64,000 nt of DNA from Acetanaerobacterium elongatum (GCF_900103835.1 NZ_FNID01000010.1:27421-91420), one strand, 5' to 3'. Counted from the first letter of the stretch, positions 45,201-53,103 are shown. Numbers and translations: made by a program. Notes: generated by a model not told the origin, from the sequence alone.

Positions 45201-46444
45201 TGGAAGCCCTTTATTTCATCACCACGGTCGTTTTTAATAAAGTCAAACATGCTGCGCTGATTAGAGTCAAATACAGAGGAGATATACTTGAGCAGCAGTG
45301 CCGTGTATGGATGAATCGGGAGAATATCGAGCATCTCTGAGTCGCTAATACGTGCAACATTCTTAACGAGTTTGCGTGATTCGGTAGTGCGACCCGCTAA
45401 ATCGCCTGTCGTAATATTCCAGTCTCTTACAACTTCGGGGTCTTTGTTTTTTTCCATTGCTGCACCCATCAGCTTAAAAGCGATGTTTTCTGGCAGACTA
45501 ATTAAGCAGTGCGGGTTTACAAAACGCCCGTTTAGCTTTATGAAGTCCTGATCGCGTTCGTGGAACAAACCGGAGCTGACATGCGTTACGATAATAAAAT
45601 AAAAAGGTTCTGTTTCACTGATTTCGCACAATTCTTGGAAGCCTGTCAGATTACGCGCATTATTATAAAAATACTCTGTGAACTCATCCCAAATGAAAAC
45701 AATAGCCTTCAGACTGTTCGCATGTATAATTTCACGAATCCAGTCACAAAGCGCTGTTGTACTCAGAGAAAGCGCTTTGATTTGACGCTCGTCCGAAACC
45801 TTAAATATTTTATCCATCAACTTGGCAAGCGCATCGCCCGTGAAGGTAGAAAGTTTTTCAAGAACAGCATCGACATCATCTCCGCCAAAAAGGTCGGAGT
45901 ACTTGCCGGTCATCAGACTGTTAAAGTAATTCTTGTTATCTGTATCGGTCAGCCATTTGATAGTGGCGCTTTTAAGTGCGTTGCCGCCCTTGTTTTCTAT
46001 TCCGCTATCAATCATAGCTTGTTCAATGCTTTCTTGAATAGCGAAAACAAGGTTGTGGTCACTGCGAATAGTTGCCGAGCCATAACGATGAACCGTCAAA
46101 ATCTTACCGCTGTTTTTTACACGCTGGAAATTAGAGCAAAGGTCTTTATCCATAACGTACCGTTCAAAGTACGTGCGGGTATCCTCTTCACTTGCGTCAA
46201 GCAATTTCTTGAGAGTCAACACTGCGTGGGATTTTCCGGTGCCATAAGCACCCTCAACCCAAAGGGAAAGCTTTTGTTTACGATCGAGCATACTTACCGT
46301 GTTGCGAACGAGCTTAACGAAGGTATCATGAGGGAAAAATTTCTTCCACATTTCAGGGTTCTTTGAAATAACAGCTTCATTTACAGCCGGGAAGTAATCC
46401 GGATCAATGTCAAAATAATGACGATATTTCTCAAGCATCGGCAT
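42233..46444 (-). CDS. brxC: BrxC/PglY-type giant P-loop ATPase
   Basis: A 1403-residue ATPase, the size expected for BrxC/PglY (about 1200-1400). Walker A is WVEGAYGTGKSHAVLTLKK (about residues 62-80) and Walker B is AIVFIWDEFTEYF (about 246-258). A long helical C-terminal region with no other enzyme motif follows, probably used for assembly of the BREX complex. It belongs to the STAND/ORC-like BREX ATPases that make a ring or scaffold for PglZ. Start at 46444 has AGGAGG nearby on the minus strand. Confidence 0.9.
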   Translation of the reverse strand: MPMLEKYRHYFDIDPDYFPAVNEAVISKNPEMWKKFFPHDTFVKLVRNTVSMLDRKQKLSLWVEGAYGTGKSHAVLTLKKLLDASEEDTRTYFERYVMDKDLCSNFQRVKNSGKILTVHRYGSATIRSDHNLVFAIQESIEQAMIDSGIENKGGNALKSATIKWLTDTDNKNYFNSLMTGKYSDLFGGDDVDAVLEKLSTFTGDALAKLMDKIFKVSDERQIKALSLSTTALCDWIREIIHANSLKAIVFIWDEFTEYFYNNARNLTGFQELCEISETEPFYFIIVTHVSSGLFHERDQDFIKLNGRFVNPHCLISLPENIAFKLMGAAMEKNKDPEVVRDWNITTGDLAGRTTESRKLVKNVARISDSEMLDILPIHPYTALLLKYISSVFDSNQRSMFDFIKNDRGDEIKGFQWFIDNFGPDYENPLLTIDMLWEFFYEKGKEYLTHDIRAILDYFTRAGNQHLQPDETRVLKTVLLLQAISQNAGDSVELFIPNERNINNAFEGSDLDGSRAGRCAEKLVRDKVLFKKQLGGGKFQYCAYVNEVSGADLKPFLDQIDKKTTTQLVTEELVDRTRITDTITLGGALKLRYELRYVSSTDLDSTVRLLRNQEANFTNKIVAVVCFAKDDAESVVIGKKISDVVNSSNNHIVFIDASRTPFGADGYTQYRSDMAQSMYQQGKDNTLATQYANNAKEALKKWKNRISNGELMVFSESKPNGERVTTIEALYLALEEINKQKFPSCLEGTYSVIANMFTPSSLKQGVECGATQKTSGTFLSGSPSTKLENALDGAWKVDEYWIASPHLLISKIKLLVDKIITDAFEIGGGRVSIKRIYDTLSLPPYGFMPCNLSAFILGFVLKEYATGSYSWSDGLTNDLLDINKLKEMVDEVIRLQITPNPRYRDKYIVAMTDDEKAFNEATSIAFNIPLNLCTSVEQTRERIRNKMKEFAFPIWTLKYILSSESLKTDTDVLETIIDSFCGIANSNNMGATKTDSDIAMCIGRACIDHPNATEDLKIILTKEKCAQGMTEYLKTFENGELISLASTIGDGGQYINVLRRKFDADAANWVWNVDTVQQKIREVILEYKIINESNKTLSKNITFDVTIKEWCTKCGYIRVSFAAAKNYLDEISPFMELLCAIKKSGQLLDSQKQKFYDLLVLNGEAFRNLYNNQADLFKRVCAYYLSDLSDDEICELYATMPAGAFTQEKNDYFVSVEDKVKAYKATLGSAKLKKLWQDKTGSSSPREWSKKHKMPILCLIRDEDVQKARAAFGTINKSNLDAQSIDKAIEYLETADFFGSLNNDNALDVAFRETIIKDYAVLLTNIEEVKDYLDRTLTSDPYDWFGLPEVDKRLKQMAEAKYSQSGCTRALEKIDKMGIEDARDYLKSLIKDNMIVGMEIIKGK

Positions 46445-46458
46445 ATCTCATATCCTCC

Positions 46459-48780
46459 TTACATTAACGACAGAACATCTTGCGATGTTTTGTCAGCATT
46501 TAACGTAATATTATCCAAATCGAGCGTGAAGCTGGTCGTGATGAAGTCAGGATAGTTTACGGAGAGTCCATTGAGCAGCTTCTCCATCTGGCCGCGCTCA
46601 AGTCCAAAGATTTCCGTAGGGCTTACACCATCGCTGTCAATATCGTGGGCAAGCAAGCGGTTTAACGTGAACTGATAATAATCACCACAAGCTTCAGCAA
46701 ATTTGTAGAGTGAGTAGAGAATAACAAGCGGGTCAGGGTTTTGCCAAGGGGTACGGGTAATCGCAACAGCTTTACTCTTTTCTTTCGTCATACAACCTAA
46801 ACCAACAACACCAAACGGTAATTCAACAATACGTATGAAAGAACTCCATATGTCATTGACCCAGCTTTCTTTTGCACCATCTGAAACTAAAAGAGACAAA
46901 GTGTAATCCTTGCTATATGATTCATTCATAGGCACACGTTTTATCAACCAGTTGATTTGCGGCGTATATGCCAGATTAACAAGCATTACACTCCAGCTCG
47001 AAAGATTATCAAGACCCAGTTTATCAATAACCCCAGCAGTATCTGAAAAACCGTTCTCATTTAACAAATCAGCGTCGCGTAAAAAACGTTTGAAGAAGCT
47101 ATACATCTGTGAACCAAGGCTATGGCGCTGGTCAAATTCATTCTTATAAGAAAAGAATTGTTCAAACCATTCCATTTTTGGCGCATGATGAGAATAGCAA
47201 TTTAAACTTTGCGTAGTAGACATTTTAAGCCCTCCTTTAGGCATTTCTAAAGATTTGTATACAAGACACCCTTTTTCGACTTTATGGCATTGAAAACAGT
47301 GAACGCATTTGTCACTAATTGAAACCTTCCCCTTCTTCATACTAATGCATCCGTTATGGCAATCAGCTTCACATTCTCTACAAAGTATGCAGCAAGCCGT
47401 TTTGCGAAAGACGTTCTTTAGTAATTTGACGAATAATGGATGTGTTTTAGGTAGTTCGGCGTCATATGATACCTCAAGCCCATCCTTAGTTTCTTTAACT
47501 TCAAATGTCAACTGTTCATTCTGAAATAAAATAGTATATGGTGAAAAATCATTTAGTACAACTCCAACCGTCTTAATCCATTCTTTCCACTCTGTGTGTG
47601 GATGACTGACTTTAATAGTTGGACGCCCAAATAATATTGTTTCCAAATAATCCAAGTTAATGGCTATATCGCGCCCATTCTTTCGAGCTTTCCATCCTCC
47701 ATTTGAAATGAATTCATCCAATAATTTCTCTGTTTGAAAACCTTTGCTGTACATATTTTTTATCACAGAAACTAATGAGTCTACCTCTTTTGGATACCAA
47801 GCTTGACTCATCCAGTCGTTTCGTTCAGCAGCTCTTGGACATACAAGGCATCCAGCACGACGATGTCCTTTCTTATATGAATTGTTAATAGGTAGTTTCT
47901 CTGTGAAAATATAAGTGTATAATTCTGCTGAATTCCATTCGAGAATTGGATTACAACTATATTGACCTTTGTGCTTTTCTCCAAGACTGATATAATCATA
48001 TTCACTGCGAGATAAGCTTTCGCTTGCACGAATGCCGATAAAAGCCATTCCTGTAAAATTGGGCTTTCCGGTAAAAGTCCTGAGGGCAAGAATTTGTGGG
48101 GCTGTTTTATGAACACTGCAACACCATCTTGTTACAGTCGCCGGTGGTCCAAATTTCGACCATGTATATTCGGGTTGGTATACGGATTTGGCACGGATAA
48201 AGTCAATATCACAATTACGACAGGTTGACTCAATATCTTTTACGACATCATATGTATCAGGAAACTCCATGCCAGTATCGCCAAACAACACCTTAAACTC
48301 ATTGTGTGGCAGCGTTCTTTGCACTAAGTCAAGAGTGACTATGCTGTCCTTGCCGCCACTAAAAGCAACATAGAATACATCAACTTTGCTTTTATAGTCC
48401 ACATAGGTGTTATATATCTTTTTTATGGTGTCTTGTGCCAGCGTTTCAATCAGATAACGGTTTTTCTCTACCATGGCTGGAATGTCCACGAAACGCAGTG
48501 GCTGACCATCCGGCTCTGGGTCTTCAACAAGGATAATTTCCGGTGCGGTGTAGAGTGAACCACCCTTCGTTTTGGCTACGAGTCTCCCACGATAAAAGTA
48601 ATTATTCGATTCAGCCCACATATAAGGGTAGGCATCGTTCTTTTCGTAATTCCATATTTGGTCAAAGCCTAAGATGTCGAGTTCTTCATAGTAAACAGGG
48701 CGTGGCTCCTTGCTGAACGCCAGCGGTGAGCTATTCAACAATAGCCCTCCTGTCTCAATATCCCATGTGTAAGAGTACAT
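46459..48780 (-). CDS. brxP: BrxP: PAPS-reductase-type PP-loop enzyme with ferredoxin clusters and DUF4007
   Basis: A 773-residue, three-part protein. Residues about 1-330: PP-loop ATP pyrophosphatase domain with VAFSGGKDS (about 137-145), FGDTGMEFPDTYD and CLVCPRAAERN, like DndC/CysH. Residues about 450-500: two cysteine sets (CILCRECEADC; CVHCFQCHKVEKGC) of the [4Fe-4S] ferredoxin kind. Residues about 520-770: a DUF4007-like domain (HHAPKMEWFEQFFSYKNEFDQ; LGSQMYSFFKRFLRDADLL). It activates a substrate with ATP and probably transfers sulfur using the iron-sulfur centre, as DndC does on the DNA backbone. One-base overlap with the upstream gene couples translation. Confidence 0.9.
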   Translation of the reverse strand: MYSYTWDIETGGLLLNSSPLAFSKEPRPVYYEELDILGFDQIWNYEKNDAYPYMWAESNNYFYRGRLVAKTKGGSLYTAPEIILVEDPEPDGQPLRFVDIPAMVEKNRYLIETLAQDTIKKIYNTYVDYKSKVDVFYVAFSGGKDSIVTLDLVQRTLPHNEFKVLFGDTGMEFPDTYDVVKDIESTCRNCDIDFIRAKSVYQPEYTWSKFGPPATVTRWCCSVHKTAPQILALRTFTGKPNFTGMAFIGIRASESLSRSEYDYISLGEKHKGQYSCNPILEWNSAELYTYIFTEKLPINNSYKKGHRRAGCLVCPRAAERNDWMSQAWYPKEVDSLVSVIKNMYSKGFQTEKLLDEFISNGGWKARKNGRDIAINLDYLETILFGRPTIKVSHPHTEWKEWIKTVGVVLNDFSPYTILFQNEQLTFEVKETKDGLEVSYDAELPKTHPLFVKLLKNVFRKTACCILCRECEADCHNGCISMKKGKVSISDKCVHCFQCHKVEKGCLVYKSLEMPKGGLKMSTTQSLNCYSHHAPKMEWFEQFFSYKNEFDQRHSLGSQMYSFFKRFLRDADLLNENGFSDTAGVIDKLGLDNLSSWSVMLVNLAYTPQINWLIKRVPMNESYSKDYTLSLLVSDGAKESWVNDIWSSFIRIVELPFGVVGLGCMTKEKSKAVAITRTPWQNPDPLVILYSLYKFAEACGDYYQFTLNRLLAHDIDSDGVSPTEIFGLERGQMEKLLNGLSVNYPDFITTSFTLDLDNITLNADKTSQDVLSLM

Positions 48781-51700
48781 CAATTCGTTTCCTTTCTGTT
48801 TCTTTGCGCGGTCGCTCTGATGAGAAGCTCCTCGATATTGGTATAAATGCGGCGGGCTATATAGCCTTCATCGCATAAATATTGTAAGGCATGCTGCTTC
48901 TTCAATGTAATGTTGCTGTCTGCAAGAACTGTGACAATGCAGTCGTCGAAGCTCTCAAATCCAGCGCTTTTTTTCACGATAGCACCGACGCATTTGTTCG
49001 CATTAAAGCCGGTATGCAAAAGCGTGTATTTTTCACTGTATGCTGCAGCATAGTGTTCCAGCAGATATTCGTTCCAAGGAAATCCCGCATTGGGGAAAAG
49101 ACTATAGCCATCGATTTTTTCAATAGAGATATAATCTCCCCTGCAAAAACGGTCAAGCACAGCATCGGTTTCGTGCACAAGGAAGTGTGCCTGTTTTTTC
49201 GCCACAAAACGGTCATGACTGATTCGTAGCGAATTCTCATAAACAGGATCAAAGTAGATAACTGTACCAAGTTCACTCGCAAGTACACTTAGTTCGTCAA
49301 GAGTAAACGTATCTCTGCTATGACAATAATCCGCAAAAACATCGGACATGGTAAGATCACTACCAAGCCTGCTGATGATGTTGCCTGAAAAAGAGAACTC
49401 GTGGCAGAGATGGTATTTTATTGCATCACGTAAACCGACCACAGAGAAAATGGAATTTTTCTCGTATATGTAAGGATACTTTGACTTGATGGCTTCTACG
49501 AGCTCGTTACCACTCAGAAATTTCTTCTCTTCGATGGCCGAAGCGATGATTTCTACAATGTTGTCCATTTCCTCATCAGAGAAATGGACAGCAGAGACAT
49601 GAAAATATTCTCCACGACCATTGCTGATAAATTCACCGTTTGTCGCAAGAATCTGCTTAATTTTTTGCTGTGGGATATGCGGGAGATTGTCAAACATCGA
49701 ATCATAAGTCATCGGAGTGGCATATTCCTTGAGGCAAGTGCGAACTTCATCTATGGGATCTACCGTCGTATTCGCATTTATAGAAAGATAACTCCTGCCG
49801 AAAAAGTATTTTTTGCCCAGCATAAACGAGAGATATGCCTTGAGCATATCCGCATTGTAGATGAAATAGTCCAAGAAATCTTCGGAGAATTCATTAAAGA
49901 GAGCCTGATAATATAGGGCGGTTTTACCTTCGTCAAAGCTCTTCTGAATGTATGTAAATAGCCTCTCACGCGTCTCGTCACCAAGCATAGTCTGTGGTAC
50001 GAAAACTTTGTCTTCATACAGAATACCGCAAATACTTATATTGCGCTCAATTGTTGCATCGTCATCTTCAAGTACCTTTTCGTTCATTTGCTCATAGCAA
50101 CGCTTGAATTTGCGAAGCTCTATGGGCGAACCCAAACGAAAACCTTTACAGAAATTCTGAGTAAGAACATTAAGGTATGTTTCGTCCGCACCCGGCTGCG
50201 GCACTGATTCACCAGTTGTGCTGGTATCAGTCGCTATAACGGCTGAGGTATCTGCTCGTAAGAAGAGAAGCAGTTTCTTCATTGCGACGTAAAAGCGATT
50301 GTGCTGCCGGTTGTTGTATTCGATAAAAACGGGGTCGCTAAACAGAGCATCAACCGTGGCCTTTGCTTCATGCCAATCGGAAGTGAAAAGCTGATGGTGC
50401 TCAAAATAGTGCTCTTTGGCATAGTGTTCTGCAGTGCTAATAGCAGAAACATAGCTACGGCATGTACCGTCTGCCATTCCTTCATGATTACTTAGAAACG
50501 CAGTAAAACTATTACTGTCGATCACCATGCCTGAATACATAGGGCTATCTTGAGCAATAGTAACGCGGGGCATAGCTACTGTATCTGACTTCCTTTGATA
50601 TTCAATAATGACATTCTCGTAGTCCACTCTGCAAATATCAAGCAGAGCTTTTATTTTTCCTAAGATATTTGTCGCACTTAAGTTAGTTTCCAAGTACATT
50701 TGCATAAATATAGGTTTAGGCGCAGTCATGGTTCTTGCAATCTCTTTATTTCCAAAATCGACTCGTCCAGATCCTGTAAAAGATTTGCCTACAGGGATAG
50801 AGCTCCAATAGTCATCATATAAGTTTGATACCAGCTTTACATATACATCCGTCCAAGAAGCCACGTCTGTTATTCTGTCATCAAAGTAGGAAATGCTAAT
50901 TGGTTTCGTATATGAGTAATCGCCAATATTATTGAAGTCAACAACATTAAATTCCACCTTGGGTTGCATAACTTCAAGTTCCAATAAACCCGCCGAAACC
51001 TCAACGGGCTCGTCATGACGAGAAATTTCTTCAGAAAATTTATATCGTCTATCTTCGCACGTTGACCAGCTAACATTATCAAGAATATCTTCAATATCAG
51101 CGCACCGCGCTATGTGATTTATCCGCTCAGACAACGCTGCAATAGTTGTTCCACCTTCACCGCATTCAAACATATCACGCAGGGAAAAAAATATACGCTT
51201 GTAAACAAGCGGGTACTTAGCAATAAGTCGTCTGTCCTGCTCTGTTCGAACGTATAACTCCGGCACCTTCCCGGCTACTTCCTGCGGTCTCTCCGAGACT
51301 ATTTGTGTTTCAGATTGCTTTGGATCCGATACATCCTGCGTGGGTGCGATTTTTTCGTTGACCTTTTCACGATTACCTTCTCGAACATATTTGAGCAAGC
51401 AGAACATTGCTGTATCAATATGCTTTAATTGCTTTTTGTTAACGATGCGGAAAATCTTATTTTGAGATACCGTCTTTTGGACAGTTTTCAATATATCCAA
51501 ATCCGTCGTTTCAAACAACGGGGCTTTCAATATTCTGAGCTTTAGGCAAAATTGTTCAATCGTGTCACATGAAGCAAGCACTGCCTCTATTGGAGCAGTT
51601 GGCATAACTTCGGCAAGCCATGACAAAAAGCTTTCTCTATTATTGAGTTTGCCATCAATCATAGTCCTTGCCTCCTTCAATAGTTTTTCGAATTCGCCAT

Positions 51701-51986
51701 GGTTCTCTTTATATAAAGTTACAATCTCAGTAAAGAGCAGTGTTGCTGCTTTCATCACTGTTCTACCACAATACGCGGATTCCATGCTTTGCATCTGAAA
51801 AGAGATACCATTCTCATTCCGAAAGATATCGTCTATTTCCATCCCGTTGTTAATAGCCATCTTTCGCAAATCGGCAGATACCCTTTTTATAATATGCAAC
51901 CTTGGAAGTTCGCCTTTGAGAACTTCAATGTAGCCGTCCAGTAGGATTGCTGCTTCGTGGCGGCTCCATGCTAATTTAGTTCCCAT
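48780..51986 (-). CDS. 1068-residue defence-operon protein of unknown function
   Basis: No catalytic motif is recognised. Visible parts: residues 1-110 have WSRHEAAILLDGY and FRNENGISFQMQ, a module also seen at the N-terminus of other defence proteins. A linker (about 210-240) is rich in Gln/Pro/Ser. The segment KPISISYFDDRITDVASWTDVY (about 350) opens a mixed domain. FLSNHEGMADGTCRSYVSAIS (about 495) plus the following helices resemble a recombinase SAM-like DNA-binding fold. The last 300 residues contain several winged-helix-like repeats, one at LKEYATPMTYDSMFDNLPHIPQQKIKQIL. It is probably a DNA target-recognition or scaffold subunit. It overlaps both neighbours, so it is an integral gene of the operon. 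Confidence 0.75.
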   Translation of the reverse strand: MGTKLAWSRHEAAILLDGYIEVLKGELPRLHIIKRVSADLRKMAINNGMEIDDIFRNENGISFQMQSMESAYCGRTVMKAATLLFTEIVTLYKENHGEFEKLLKEARTMIDGKLNNRESFLSWLAEVMPTAPIEAVLASCDTIEQFCLKLRILKAPLFETTDLDILKTVQKTVSQNKIFRIVNKKQLKHIDTAMFCLLKYVREGNREKVNEKIAPTQDVSDPKQSETQIVSERPQEVAGKVPELYVRTEQDRRLIAKYPLVYKRIFFSLRDMFECGEGGTTIAALSERINHIARCADIEDILDNVSWSTCEDRRYKFSEEISRHDEPVEVSAGLLELEVMQPKVEFNVVDFNNIGDYSYTKPISISYFDDRITDVASWTDVYVKLVSNLYDDYWSSIPVGKSFTGSGRVDFGNKEIARTMTAPKPIFMQMYLETNLSATNILGKIKALLDICRVDYENVIIEYQRKSDTVAMPRVTIAQDSPMYSGMVIDSNSFTAFLSNHEGMADGTCRSYVSAISTAEHYAKEHYFEHHQLFTSDWHEAKATVDALFSDPVFIEYNNRQHNRFYVAMKKLLLFLRADTSAVIATDTSTTGESVPQPGADETYLNVLTQNFCKGFRLGSPIELRKFKRCYEQMNEKVLEDDDATIERNISICGILYEDKVFVPQTMLGDETRERLFTYIQKSFDEGKTALYYQALFNEFSEDFLDYFIYNADMLKAYLSFMLGKKYFFGRSYLSINANTTVDPIDEVRTCLKEYATPMTYDSMFDNLPHIPQQKIKQILATNGEFISNGRGEYFHVSAVHFSDEEMDNIVEIIASAIEEKKFLSGNELVEAIKSKYPYIYEKNSIFSVVGLRDAIKYHLCHEFSFSGNIISRLGSDLTMSDVFADYCHSRDTFTLDELSVLASELGTVIYFDPVYENSLRISHDRFVAKKQAHFLVHETDAVLDRFCRGDYISIEKIDGYSLFPNAGFPWNEYLLEHYAAAYSEKYTLLHTGFNANKCVGAIVKKSAGFESFDDCIVTVLADSNITLKKQHALQYLCDEGYIARRIYTNIEELLIRATAQRNRKETN

Positions 51987-52206
51987 CGTTAAACAACTCG
52001 ATTAACACGGATGTCAGTGTTCTTATTTCGTCCTTAGAAAGTGTGACACCTTTACCCATTTTTGTATGGTCGGGAGACCATGCGCGAATATCATATTTAG
52101 CTTCGTTGCCATTCCAAGTAACAAGATTAATTTCCTTTATCCATCCACCTTTTTCTTCAGATAGGCAAGCTATTTTTTGCTTGATTTCATATTGCAAGTC
52201 AGGCAT
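51976..52206 (-). CDS. YdbC/PC4-like ssDNA-binding protein
   Basis: A 76-residue protein with the YdbC (bacterial PC4-like) pattern: KGGWIKEINLVTWNGNEAKYDIRAW, then SPDHTKMGKGVTLSKDEIRTL. These proteins form dimers that bind single-stranded DNA or melted duplex. ATG at 52206 follows AAAGGAGTG. It is the first intact gene of the operon and overlaps the 1068-residue gene by 11 bases. Here it may regulate the operon or present unwound DNA to the modifying complex. Confidence 0.88.
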   Translation of the reverse strand: MPDLQYEIKQKIACLSEEKGGWIKEINLVTWNGNEAKYDIRAWSPDHTKMGKGVTLSKDEIRTLTSVLIELFNDGN

Positions 52207-52383
52207 AATTTGTCACACTCCTTTATAAACTCAAGTATTATTTGCTTTCTGCGGCACCACTCGTCGACTTCGGATTTTTTATACTTCCATAGGCGGCCGA
52301 CTTTATGCGGGCATACTTCGGTTGCTAATTCATTGCAATACAGTTTCTCTGCTAACATCAAGGTATTGCGTTATTTCTTTCAT
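52170..52383 (-). pseudogene. Decayed excisionase-family HTH gene
   Basis: A MerR/excisionase-type HTH protein can be put together only by joining two frames. Frame one starts ATG at 52383 and reads MKEITQYLDVSRETVLQ, then a TGA stop where the family has a tryptophan, then ISNRSMPA. A net two-base loss near the CCCGCAT tract then shifts the frame to HKVGRLWKYKKSEVDEWCRR. Joined, they give a normal VSRETVxxWISNRxMPAHKVGRLWKYKKSEVDEW domain. Two lesions in one small gene point to a pseudogene. The gene would have been the first of the BREX operon, where such HTH proteins are common. Confidence 0.7.
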
Positions 52384-52473
52384 CGTCTCGTCACACTAGT
52401 GAGAAATCGCCTTCTGGGTTGATGTATCTTATTAGGAACCATTTTTACATATAGTCTTATCTTAGCGCTAGTG

Positions 52474-52493
52474 CTATCCGATAAAACGGATAG
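52474..52493. promoter_or_regulatory. Perfect stem-loop in the defence operon leader
   Basis: CTATCCG (52474-52480) and CGGATAG (52487-52493) form a 7-bp stem with a six-base loop. No T run follows on either strand, so a terminator is unlikely. It lies about 40 bases downstream of the minus-strand -10 box, inside the leader of the defence transcript, next to the palindrome TAGCGCTA, and might be an operator or RNA control element. Confidence 0.5.
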
Positions 52494-52534
52494 TAAAAGG
52501 GGTGGGAGTAGGATTTTCGCAATGATATAATTAC

Positions 52535-52563
52535 ATTATACGACAATATATCCCAACCTTCAA
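52535..52563 (-). promoter_or_regulatory. Sigma-A promoter of the defence operon
   Basis: On the minus strand, TTGAAG (52563-52558), a 17-base spacer, then TATAAT (52540-52535). It fires into the defence operon and lies about 150 bases upstream of the decayed HTH gene and 330 from the YdbC-like start. The prophage repressor promoter starts on the other strand only 25 bases away, so the two are divergent and back to back. Confidence 0.75.
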
Positions 52564-52587
52564 TAAAAATCAACCATGAAATTGCTC

Positions 52588-52616
52588 TTGACATTTCACG
52601 TACAGGAGTATATATT
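52588..52616 (+). promoter_or_regulatory. Strong sigma-A promoter of the prophage B repressor operon
   Basis: TTGACA (52588-52593), a 17-base spacer and TATATT (52611-52616). Drives the XRE-ImmA genes. The candidate operator GTAAGC-N6-GCTAAC begins five bases after the -10 box, so a bound repressor would block transcription initiation. Confidence 0.85.
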
Positions 52617-52620
52617 ACTA

Positions 52621-52638
52621 GTAAGCAGTTTAGCTAAC
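52621..52638. promoter_or_regulatory. Candidate repressor operator 1
   Basis: GTAAGCAGTTTAGCTAAC: half-sites GTAAGC and GCTAAC (one mismatch to dyad symmetry) separated by six bases, placed over the transcription start of the repressor gene. The same motif recurs at 53918-53935, upstream of the next transcription unit. Confidence 0.6.
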
Positions 52639-52719
52639 AAGCATTTTTTCTGTAATAGGATAATGAATTTTGCTTTTTGAATATTGCAGGTATGTAATCT
52701 ATTAAGATAGGTGGAAATA

Positions 52720-53094
52720 ATGAAAGAAAAGTACATGAATTTCGGCGAGTTTATCGCCAAGAAGCGTGAAGAGAAGCAAATAACCTTAAGGGAGATGGCT
52801 AAGGAACTTGATATAACCCCCCCATATTTAAGTGATGTTGAAAAAGACAGACGAAATCCCTTTGATATTGATAAGCTGGATTTACTTGCTCAAATACTTA
52901 TGTTAACAAAATCAGAAAAAACTTTAATGCTTGATTTAGCCGGTAAGAAAAGAAAAGCTGTTGCCCCCGATTTACCTGAATATATCATGGAGCGGGATTA
53001 TGTCAGCGCAGCACTGCGCACCGCTCGCGATCTGGATGCGGGGGAAGAAGAATGGAAAAAGTTCATTGAGGATTTACAAAAACGGAAGGGGTAA
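52720..53094 (+). CDS. XRE-family repressor (ImmR-like)
   Basis: A 124-residue repressor. Residues about 5-60 form a five-helix HTH: FGEFIAKKREEKQITLREMAKELDITPPYLSDVEKDRRNP, with the recognition helix at PPYLSDVEKD. The C-terminal half (YIMERDYVSAALRTARDLDAGEEEWKKFIEDL) is typical of ImmR/Xre proteins that pair with ImmA. ATG at 52720 is five bases after AGGTGG. It lies 10 bases from the ImmA gene. It should bind the GTAAGC-N6-GCTWAC sites flanking the two genes and keep prophage B silent. Confidence 0.92.
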   Translation: MKEKYMNFGEFIAKKREEKQITLREMAKELDITPPYLSDVEKDRRNPFDIDKLDLLAQILMLTKSEKTLMLDLAGKKRKAVAPDLPEYIMERDYVSAALRTARDLDAGEEEWKKFIEDLQKRKG

Positions 53095-53103
53095 TTCTCG
53101 CCT

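Larger units (their letters stand above)
37134..52383 (-). other. Type 4 BREX-like defence operon with sulfur-mobilising genes
   Basis: Nine reading frames on the minus strand separated by at most 17 bases or overlapping, so one transcript from the promoter at 52535-52563 is likely. The core BrxP-BrxC-PglZ-BrxL composition is that of type 4 BREX. Added are a YdbC-like protein, a 1068-residue unknown protein, a four-cysteine miniprotein and a cysteine desulfurase. The DNA is visibly more A/T rich than both prophages, which suggests separate acquisition. A relic IS lies at the 3' side and the prophage B repressor on the 5' side. Confidence 0.85.

Noticed and set aside
45560..46366. A 268-codon plus-strand frame opposite brxC
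   Set aside because: It is antisense to the Walker A/B region of brxC, has no ribosome site, and no recognisable product.
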